Below, piece by piece: positions 1 through 4,641 of a DNA stretch of 7,361 bases. The notes beneath the pieces were generated by a model. That model was not told the DNA's origin, ran no database searches, and saw only the letters and a program-made list of their open reading frames with translations. Source of the stretch: an uncultured Ignavibacteria bacterium. Lineage in GTDB: Bacteria; Bacteroidota; Ignavibacteria; SZUA-365. Location of the stretch: the NCBI GenBank assembly GCA_913060595.1, contig CAJXSA010000188.1, positions 1 through 7,361 of the forward strand, read 5' to 3'. Within the stretch, counting starts at the first letter, position 1. Every line of letters starts with the position of its first letter. A program made the translations under genes and the position numbers.

Positions 1-1
1 G

Positions 2-496
2 GCGATGACCCCTCTCGCGGCGGCGCTGGCGCTACCGCCGGACAGCGCGCTGTTCGCCTGGAAAGACTACCGCGAAGGTCACAGCAATATCTACCTGCGG
101 CGCGCGGATCTGCGCACGGGAAGTTTCGCTCCCGCGCTGCGCATCAACGACGACAGCACCGATCGGTGGCAGCGCCTCGTCGTGCTTGACAGCGACGGAG
201 AGGAGCGCGTGGTCGCCTGCTGGGAGGATTACCGCAACACGGAAAACAATCAGCAGGGGGATGTTTACCTGCAGCGTCTCACGCGCGACGGCACGCCGAT
301 AGGAGAGAACGAGAAAGTGAACACGCGCGACGACCGCATACCGCGAAAAATGCCGAAGCTCGCCATGCTCGACGACGGCCTGCTGCTCGTGATCTGGCAC
401 CAGGGAGATGACGGGAATTACGAGCTGCACGGACAGTGGTACGCACCCGACGGCGGCAGGGTGGGAGCCTCCTTCTGTATCACATGCAGAAATTGA
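2..496 (+). CDS. Propeller-like repeat protein, C-terminal part (5' end outside window)
   Basis: The reading frame is open from the first bases of the window and ends with TGA at 494-496. An ATG at base 5 exists, but nothing resembling a signal peptide follows it, so I read this as the C-terminal end of a longer protein. Three degenerate repeats of about 50 residues are visible. Each has a Trp-x-Asp/Gln core (AWKDYREG, CWEDYRNT, IWHQGDDG), a later IYLRR/VYLQR/LHGQW strand, and a turn such as DGTPIGEN or DGGRVGAS. This W-x-D-x-R ... D-I-Y-x-Q-R ... DG-x-x-G pattern is typical of extracellular propeller-like repeat proteins of Bacteroidota/Ignavibacteria, which are usually secreted. No catalytic motif is visible, so the function is unknown. 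The C-terminus (ending FCITCRN) stops abruptly just after the last repeat turn, with no type IX sorting domain, so the protein may be truncated or simply end with the propeller. The next gene starts 13 bases downstream, which suggests co-transcription. Confidence 0.6.
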   Translation, partial: AMTPLAAALALPPDSALFAWKDYREGHSNIYLRRADLRTGSFAPALRINDDSTDRWQRLVVLDSDGEERVVACWEDYRNTENNQQGDVYLQRLTRDGTPIGENEKVNTRDDRIPRKMPKLAMLDDGLLLVIWHQGDDGNYELHGQWYAPDGGRVGASFCITCRN

Positions 497-509
497 ACGG
501 GAGACCCTG

Positions 510-1148
510 ATGGACAGAAGAGAATTCTTCAAACTCGGATTTCGCCAGGTAAAAGACTCGGCGCGGAAGTCCGCCCCGGAGATGATCCGGAAGAATATCA
601 CGCCAACGCTGATTGACGTTTCCATATTGACAGAGAATGTCGACAAGGCTGAGGCCCTGGCCGATGAGCTGCTCGCGGAACATTTCGGAGAACGCTTTCT
701 GCGCCTGCGTCACAGCAGTCTTTCCGGAACCTTCCCGGGTGGCATCGTGCTGTTCGAGGGCAGCAGTCGCCGTGATATCCACGACGGCGCGTCATTGCTC
801 TACGCGGCCCTGGCGGAAATGGAGCAGCAGCTGCGGCTCGGCGAGCTGCAGAGTGATCCCGTACTTCTTCGCTATGTCAACCGGATTCCCGCCTTCAGCC
901 GCACGGCGGAAGTGTATCGTGACAACCGTCTTCTGCAGGCCATTCCGCTGTATGAGAATGCGGTAATCGATGTGGAAGGCCATGACGGCGGATCCTTGAA
1001 AGTCGAAGTGCATGGCAAGCGTCTCGCCGTGCGCTCGTCCTCCTGCGCGCACGGCACCTGCTGCGCGCATCCTCCCATCATCACGCCGGGACAGCGCATC
1101 ACCTGCGTGCCCAATCGTCTGACGATCGCCATCGGTCTGCAGGAATAA
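510..1148 (+). CDS. NusG-domain-II-like small protein with Tat-like N-terminal motif
   Basis: This encodes 212 residues. The ATG at 510 is chosen because GGGAG (499-503) precedes it by 6 bases; the frame is open further upstream, but without a comparable start. Residues about 148-210 fit the NusG domain II family (PF07009-like): a short beta segment (VIDVEG), KVEVHGKRLAV, a Cys cluster (C179, C184, C185), then PGQRITCVPNRLTIAI with C199. The family hallmark is C-x(n)-C ... G-x-x-I-x-C-x-P-N-x-L-x-I-x-I. The N-terminus reads DRREFFKLGF, which looks like a twin-arginine motif. However, polar and charged residues (RQVKDSARKSAPEMIRKN) follow instead of a hydrophobic core, so Tat export is doubtful. 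The middle (35-145) is not recognised. Stand-alone NusG-II proteins often lie near Rnf/ApbE-type redox genes, but none is in view here. The role is unknown; the conserved cysteines suggest metal binding or redox chemistry (inference). Confidence 0.7.
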   Translation: MDRREFFKLGFRQVKDSARKSAPEMIRKNITPTLIDVSILTENVDKAEALADELLAEHFGERFLRLRHSSLSGTFPGGIVLFEGSSRRDIHDGASLLYAALAEMEQQLRLGELQSDPVLLRYVNRIPAFSRTAEVYRDNRLLQAIPLYENAVIDVEGHDGGSLKVEVHGKRLAVRSSSCAHGTCCAHPPIITPGQRITCVPNRLTIAIGLQE

Positions 1149-1177
1149 AAAAACCGGAGACATAATCTCCGGTTTTT
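1149..1177. terminator. Bidirectional rho-independent terminator
   Basis: Perfect 12-bp inverted repeat: AAAAACCGGAGA (1149-1160), loop CATAA, TCTCCGGTTTTT (1166-1177). It begins on the base after the TAA of the upstream plus-strand gene. The stem carries A-runs on the left and T-runs on the right, so it can terminate transcription from both sides. This fits the convergent gene ending at 1196. Confidence 0.9.
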
Positions 1178-1195
1178 AATCGATGCCTGGCAGTA

Positions 1196-1915
1196 CTACC
1201 TGGTGACCTTCTTGATGGCATCCTCGTCGAAGCCGATGTGTATTCCTTTCCTGCCTCTGACGACGGGACGCTTGATCAGCATCGGGTCGGCGAGAAAAGC
1301 GTCAATCACCTGCTCCTTGTTCATGCCATCCACCTTGTCCTTCCAGTTGCCGTCCTTGTAGGAGGCGCCGGAGGTGTTGAAGGCCTTCCTGTACCCGTCC
1401 ATTCCCTTGAGCGCATCGCGCAGCAGGGACTTCGAGGGGGACTCTATTTTGAAATCCTTGAACGTGTAGGAGACTTTCTCTCCGTCAAGGAGTTTCATCG
1501 CTTTGCGAGTGGAGCCGCAGGACTTGATGCCCCACACCTCCGCGGCTGCCCTGGATGGCGTGGGGCGCCTAGGCGCAGATTTCTTTGCCTTCTTCGCAGC
1601 TGCTTTCTTGGCGGGTGCCTTCTTCTTGGCGACAGCCTTCTTCGCGGTCGTCTTCTTTGCGGCAGCCTTCTTCACAGGCGCTTTCTTCTTGGCGACGGCC
1701 TTCTTCGCCGTGGCCTTCTTCGCGGCAGCCTTCTTCACAGGCGCTTTCTTCTTGGCAACAGCCTTCTTCGCCGTGGCCTTCTTTGCGGCGGCCTTCTTCA
1801 CAGGCGCTTTCTTCTTGGCGACAGCCTTTTTCTTCGGCGCAGCCTTTTTCTTCGGCGCAGCCTTCTTGACTGCTTTCTTCGCAGCTGGTTTCTTCGCTGC
1901 TGGTTTCTTGGCCAT
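1196..1915 (-). CDS. Lys/Ala-repeat (histone H1-like) tail fused to ArsC/Spx-family thioredoxin-fold domain
   Basis: This encodes 239 residues. The start ATG (1913-1915) has an excellent Shine-Dalgarno AAGGAGGAA at 1921-1929. Residues 2-112 are almost only Lys, Ala, Pro and Val, like the tails of AlgP, Hc1 or H1-type DNA-compacting proteins. Residues 31-109 are a 21-residue unit (AVAKKKAPVKKAAAKK plus A/T-T-A-K-K) repeated three times and partly a fourth. A short RRPTPSR linker leads to an ArsC/Spx/YffB-type domain (about 125-238). That domain has VWGIKSCGSTRKAM with the single catalytic-type Cys133 in a C-G-S-T-R loop as in arsenate reductases, YTFKDFK, the N-x-x-G-x-x-Y-K motif (180-187), and PMLIKRPVV (211-219), whose Arg matches the conserved Arg-Pro loop. 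Family members are thiol-dependent reductases or RNA-polymerase-binding Spx regulators, usually about 115-130 residues without a tail. The tail probably binds DNA non-specifically (inference). Whether the domain is enzymatic or regulatory cannot be decided from sequence. No ars genes are adjacent. Confidence 0.85.
   Translation of the reverse strand: MAKKPAAKKPAAKKAVKKAAPKKKAAPKKKAVAKKKAPVKKAAAKKATAKKAVAKKKAPVKKAAAKKATAKKAVAKKKAPVKKAAAKKTTAKKAVAKKKAPAKKAAAKKAKKSAPRRPTPSRAAAEVWGIKSCGSTRKAMKLLDGEKVSYTFKDFKIESPSKSLLRDALKGMDGYRKAFNTSGASYKDGNWKDKVDGMNKEQVIDAFLADPMLIKRPVVRGRKGIHIGFDEDAIKKVTR
1589..1825 (-). repeat. 63-bp tandem repeat inside the Lys/Ala tail
   Basis: The coding DNA for residues 31-109 is a tandem array with period 63 bp: three full units and one partial unit. 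On the plus strand the landmark TTCACAGGCG recurs at 1671, 1734 and 1797, exactly 63 bases apart, and neighbouring units differ at only a few, mostly synonymous, positions. Because the period is a multiple of three, unit gain or loss keeps the frame, so tail length could vary between strains by recombination or slippage. Confidence 0.85.
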
Positions 1916-1949
1916 AGTCGTTCCTCCTTGAAGTGAGACGTGGGTGAGA

Positions 1950-1964
1950 GTGACAGTGTGTCAC
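1950..1964. promoter_or_regulatory. Perfect 15-bp palindrome, candidate operator
   Basis: GTGACA (1950-1955), GTG centre, TGTCAC (1959-1964) form a perfect inverted repeat 35 bases upstream of the Lys/Ala-ArsC start codon. On the minus strand it lies directly 3' of GATAAT (plus strand ATTATC, 1965-1970), which resembles a -10 box. No convincing -35 box is seen. The position suits a repressor or autoregulatory site. The half-site spacing (GTGA-N7-TCAC) is one base longer than a CRP site. Confidence 0.4.
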
Positions 1965-1986
1965 ATTATCCGTTCTCTTGCTGGAA

Positions 1987-2790
1987 TCAGGCTGGCGGTC
2001 TTTCCGGAAACTCTCCGTCGAGCGCCTTGCGAATCACCGTCTTCGTCGACGTATCAAAGCCTCCGTCAAGTATCCACTGGAGATAGTCGCGATCACGGTG
2101 TGTCAGTTGTTTCAAAGATGTACCACGGTATTTGCCAAAGGCTATAATAACATTATTTCCTTCCCACACAAGTTTGCCGTCCGCATCGACCCACGACGGA
2201 TCCTTCGGATGCACGCTGTCTTCGAGCGCGGGTATTTCCTGCGGCAGATCGGCATAACGCTGCAGCTGCGCGGCGAGAATATCCGCGGTGGCCTGCACAT
2301 CCGCCATGGCTCCGTGGGCGCCGGTGTGTTCGCGGCTGCAGTAGAAACGGAGCGCCGCCGACAGGTCTCGCGGTTCTTTCATATGGAAGATGCTCTGCAC
2401 GTCGATGACGTGACGGTCATCCATCGGCAGTGATTTCCCGCAGCGCTGCAGCTCCTGCTGCAGCAGGGGAAGGTCGTAGCGACGGACATTGAAGCCGGCG
2501 AGATCACAGCCCTCGAGAAAGGCGATCAGCCGGTCCGCGACCTGTGCGAACGTGGGGGCGAGCGCGACATCCTGATCATGGATGCCGTGTATGCGCGTGG
2601 CTTCTGCCGGGATGGGGATTTCAGGATTGATGCGGTATTCGAAAGTGCGGACGCTGCCGCGCGGGGGGTACTTCAGCACTGCGATCTCGACGATGCGGTC
2701 GCTCCGGGTGTTGACGCCCGTGGTCTCAAGGTCAAAAAAGGCCAGCGGTCGCGTGAGATGAAACGCGTGTTGCGCCGTTGTCGACGTCAC
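1987..2790 (-). CDS. DnaQ-like DEDDh 3'-5' exonuclease with C-terminal GKYRG module
   Basis: I place the start at GTG (2788-2790), giving 267 residues, because GGAGGT (2803-2808) lies upstream, although its 12-base spacing is long. A TTG at 2869-2871 would add 27 residues unlike the family N-terminus, and no ATG precedes the domain. The exonuclease core runs from about residue 12 to 178 with all DEDDh residues visible: D20 and E22 in FFDLETTG, D106 in GFNVRRYDLPLL, H159 and D164 in HGAMADV. This predicts Mg2+-dependent 3'-5' exonuclease activity on DNA or RNA, as in the DNA polymerase III epsilon/RNase T superfamily. After a spacer, residues about 218-245 (FGKYRGTSL ... DYLQWIL) match the small C-terminal module seen on some DnaQ-like proteins (DUF3820/QSregVF_b-type). 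It is shorter and differently built than a polymerase-bound epsilon tail, so a repair or RNA-processing nuclease is more likely (inference). It lies 71 bases upstream of the ArsC-fusion gene on the same strand and diverges from corA. Confidence 0.85.
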   Translation of the reverse strand: MTSTTAQHAFHLTRPLAFFDLETTGVNTRSDRIVEIAVLKYPPRGSVRTFEYRINPEIPIPAEATRIHGIHDQDVALAPTFAQVADRLIAFLEGCDLAGFNVRRYDLPLLQQELQRCGKSLPMDDRHVIDVQSIFHMKEPRDLSAALRFYCSREHTGAHGAMADVQATADILAAQLQRYADLPQEIPALEDSVHPKDPSWVDADGKLVWEGNNVIIAFGKYRGTSLKQLTHRDRDYLQWILDGGFDTSTKTVIRKALDGEFPERPPA

Positions 2791-2912
2791 GATGTCGATC
2801 GCACCTCCGGTGTGCGTGGAAGAAACGGGACACTGCGCTTTCCATGCGCAATGGTTTTCTTTCAAAAACAATTTACGTAATAATGTAGTGAACGGAAACT
2901 ACAGCGCTTCGC

Positions 2913-2938
2913 GCGTCCGCGGAAAATGCCACGGACGC
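2913..2938. repeat. Hairpin in the corA leader
   Basis: GCGTCCG (2913-2919) and CGGACGC (2932-2938) form a perfect 7-bp inverted repeat with a 12-base loop, 30 bases upstream of the corA ATG. A smaller inverted repeat, TGTAGT/ACTACA, lies just before it (about 2885-2902). I see no match to the known Mg2+-sensing M-box, so this is only a structural observation. Confidence 0.35.
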
Positions 2939-2968
2939 ACGCATGTATGATTATCATCGGAGTGCCAT

Positions 2969-4045
2969 ATGGCCCGGAAAATACTGCGTCCCGTCCGACG
3001 GAAACGGAAACAGAAAGCGGCGGGACTTCCGCCCGGAACCATTGTCTATACCGGGGACGCGCGAGAGGACGCCGCTGAACTGCATTATCTGCGGTACACG
3101 CCGGACGCAGTCGCTGAAGACGGTATCCTGACCACGCAGCTCACGGATATCACGCGAAAGGAAGGCGTGCACTGGCTGCGTGTCGAAGGCATACACGATG
3201 TGGATACGCTGCAGAAGGTTGGCGAGGCGTTTGCCCTGCACGCCCTGACACTCGAGGATATCACGAACACCGCACATCGACCGAAGCTTGAAGAATTCGA
3301 ACACTACCTGGTCGTCATCCTCCACCATTTCCGGGAAGGGGAGGAAGGGGCGCTCGAAGAAGAAAACATCGCCCTGGTGCTCGCACAGAATCTCGTGCTG
3401 TCTTTCAGCGCGGGGGCACAGGATATCTTTCGCCCCAACCGCGAACGCATCGGCGCTGCCAACGGTCGCTTCCGGGCGCGGGGAGCAGATTACCTTCTCT
3501 ACACGCTCATCGATTCGGTGGTCGATCACTACGTGCTCACGCTGGAGGCCATGGACGAAAAACTCGAGGAGCTCGAAGAAGCAGTGCTCTCCGATCCGAC
3601 GCGTGAAACCATCGGACAGCTGCACGTGCAGCGCCGCCGCCTGCTGCAGCTTCGCCGGGCAGTGCTCCCCCTGCGCGACGTCGTCATGCAGCTGCAGCGC
3701 GATGAGCTTCCGATGATCGGATCGGACATCACGATGTTTCTGCACGACGTGCAGGACCATCTCAACCAAGTGCTGGACATGATAGAAAGCGACCGCGAGA
3801 CGGTTTCCGGCCTGATTGAACTGTACATGACACATGAAAGCAACCGGATGAATGAGGTTATGAAGGTGCTCACCATCATCGCGACGGTATTCATTCCGCT
3901 GACGTTCATCGCCGGCATTTACGGAATGAACTTCGAATACATGCCGGAGCTTCGGTATGCGTGGGGGTACCCTCTTGTCCTTGCCGTCATGCTGCTGGTC
4001 GCCATTGCCATGTTCATCTTTTTCCGGCGACGCCGGTGGATGTAG
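2969..4045 (+). CDS. corA: CorA-family Mg2+/Co2+ transporter
   Basis: This encodes 358 residues, close to the usual length. The ATG at 2969 follows CGGAG (2958-2962) by 6 bases. Residues 1 to about 240 are the cytoplasmic alpha/beta domain. A long charged helix (about 190-300, rich in Glu, Arg and Leu) forms the stalk. The C-terminus holds two membrane helices (about 301-318 and 334-352) separated by the diagnostic selectivity loop YGMNFEYMPEL (GMN at 319-321), and the protein ends in a basic FFRRRRWM. The family forms homopentameric inner-membrane channels for Mg2+, and also Co2+ or Ni2+, opened when cytoplasmic Mg2+ falls. The N-terminus (ARKILRPVRRKRKQK) is unusually basic. The gene diverges from the exonuclease across an AT-rich stretch near 2860-2885 that probably holds a promoter, though no clear boxes are visible. 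The CBM48 gene follows after 81 bases. Substrate specificity among Mg2+, Co2+ and Zn2+ is not resolvable here. Confidence 0.95.
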   Translation: MARKILRPVRRKRKQKAAGLPPGTIVYTGDAREDAAELHYLRYTPDAVAEDGILTTQLTDITRKEGVHWLRVEGIHDVDTLQKVGEAFALHALTLEDITNTAHRPKLEEFEHYLVVILHHFREGEEGALEEENIALVLAQNLVLSFSAGAQDIFRPNRERIGAANGRFRARGADYLLYTLIDSVVDHYVLTLEAMDEKLEELEEAVLSDPTRETIGQLHVQRRRLLQLRRAVLPLRDVVMQLQRDELPMIGSDITMFLHDVQDHLNQVLDMIESDRETVSGLIELYMTHESNRMNEVMKVLTIIATVFIPLTFIAGIYGMNFEYMPELRYAWGYPLVLAVMLLVAIAMFIFFRRRRWM

Positions 4046-4126
4046 CGGGATGATTTTTCCCGCGCAGAGTTGTATTTTGCGCATAGTGTCTCACACAGTT
4101 CAACAAACGCAGCAGGCAAAGGAGTC

Positions 4127-4423
4127 ATGCCCAAGAAGAGCTATACAAGGACCGGCCGTTCGTGCCGTGTGACCTTTTACCTTCCCGCCGACGTGAAGGC
4201 GGAGAGCGTCGCCCTCTGTGGCGAATTCAATGACTGGCTTCCGGATGCGCATCCGATGCGGATGAAAAAGGACGGCAGCCACTACGTGTCACTCAGCCTC
4301 GATGCGGGACGTTCATACCGTTATCGTTATCTCGTCGATGGCAGCCGCTGGGAGAACGACTGGGAGGCGGACGAATACCGCCCCAACGAATTCGGCAGTG
4401 ACGACAGCGTTGTCATCGTATAG
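4127..4423 (+). CDS. Stand-alone CBM48 / isoamylase early-set domain protein
   Basis: This encodes 98 residues. The ATG at 4127 is preceded by AAAGGAG (4118-4124). The spacing is short (2 bases), but no better start exists and the resulting N-terminus (MPKKSYTRTG) resembles family members I recall. The whole protein is one beta-sandwich of the glycogen-binding CBM48/AMPK-beta type. It shows CRVTFYLP, LCGEFNDW (Trp37), PMRMKKDG, the SYRYRYLVDG strand pair, W75-ENDWEADEY, then PNEFGSDDSVVIV. The conserved aromatic and Asn residues of the glucan-binding face are plausibly W37, W75 and N87 (inference). There is no catalytic domain, signal peptide or membrane segment. Small proteins of this architecture occur in Bacteroidota/Chlorobi genomes with unknown function. 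Binding to glycogen, or adapting an enzyme to it, is an inference; no glycogen genes are in the window. Confidence 0.85.
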   Translation: MPKKSYTRTGRSCRVTFYLPADVKAESVALCGEFNDWLPDAHPMRMKKDGSHYVSLSLDAGRSYRYRYLVDGSRWENDWEADEYRPNEFGSDDSVVIV

Positions 4424-4453
4424 ATCGCGTGTACAATTTCATTTTTTCCCGTA

Positions 4454-4478
4454 TGCGGGCGTCCACGTGACGCCCGCA
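4454..4478. terminator. Hairpin downstream of the CBM48 gene (possible terminator)
   Basis: TGCGGGCGTC (4454-4463), loop CACGT, GACGCCCGCA (4469-4478) form a perfect 10-bp GC-rich stem 30 bases after the stop codon. No T-run follows on the plus strand; the T-run (4442-4447) lies before the stem instead. It is therefore an atypical terminator, or an mRNA 3'-end stabilising structure. Confidence 0.5.
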
Positions 4479-4551
4479 CCGTTTCTCCGACGGTCGCACC
4501 GTTGCAGTACATGATGCATCAGACAAATGACGGAGTAGAAGAGCTGAATAC

Positions 4552-4595
4552 GGGCTTGAGGTCAATGACATGAATGTCCTACCTTATTCAAGCCC
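4552..4595. promoter_or_regulatory. Nested inverted repeats upstream of the octaheme cytochrome gene
   Basis: An outer 8-bp inverted repeat, GGGCTTGA (4552-4559) and TCAAGCCC (4588-4595), encloses a palindrome GACAT-GA-ATGTC (4567-4578). It lies 46 bases before the cytochrome ATG. This may be an operator or an mRNA leader structure. A loose Bacteroidota-like promoter pair (TTG at 4556-4558, TACCTTAT at 4580-4587, 21 bases between) overlaps it, but the -7 match is poor. The rest of 4424-4641 holds the hairpin above and no gene. Confidence 0.3.
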
Positions 4596-4641
4596 ACCGC
4601 TCATAACCCGTCCATCGTCAGCACATGCAAAAGGATGTACC

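Noticed and set aside
510..545. Tat signal peptide on the NusG-II-like protein
   Set aside because: The RREFFK motif is present, but no hydrophobic core or AxA cleavage site follows.
32..646. 204-residue open frame on the minus strand crossing two plus-strand genes
   Set aside because: It has no recognisable domain, and the plus strand has clear repeats and a placed start.
1589..1825. CRISPR-like array because of regularly spaced repeats
   Set aside because: The repeats are contiguous coding units of 63 bp with no unique spacers.
1238..1936. Two long plus-strand open frames (1238-1936 and 1503-1931), one rich in Phe/Ala and resembling a membrane protein
   Set aside because: They are antisense shadows of the Lys/Ala repeat: AAG and GCC codons read backwards give CTT/GGC-type or TTC/GCC codons. 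The minus-strand frame has the ribosome-binding site and a recognisable ArsC domain.
1950..1964. CRP/FNR-type site
   Set aside because: The half-sites GTGA and TCAC are 7 bases apart rather than 6, and the flanking bases do not fit the consensus.
2954..4084. 376-residue open frame on the minus strand
   Set aside because: It lies opposite corA, whose plus-strand product has the GMN motif and two membrane helices. The reverse frame is His/Arg-rich with no family resemblance.
4570..4641. Upstream 24-residue extension of the cytochrome
   Set aside because: It would hide the signal peptide internally and has no ribosome-binding site; the ATG at 4642 has both features right.
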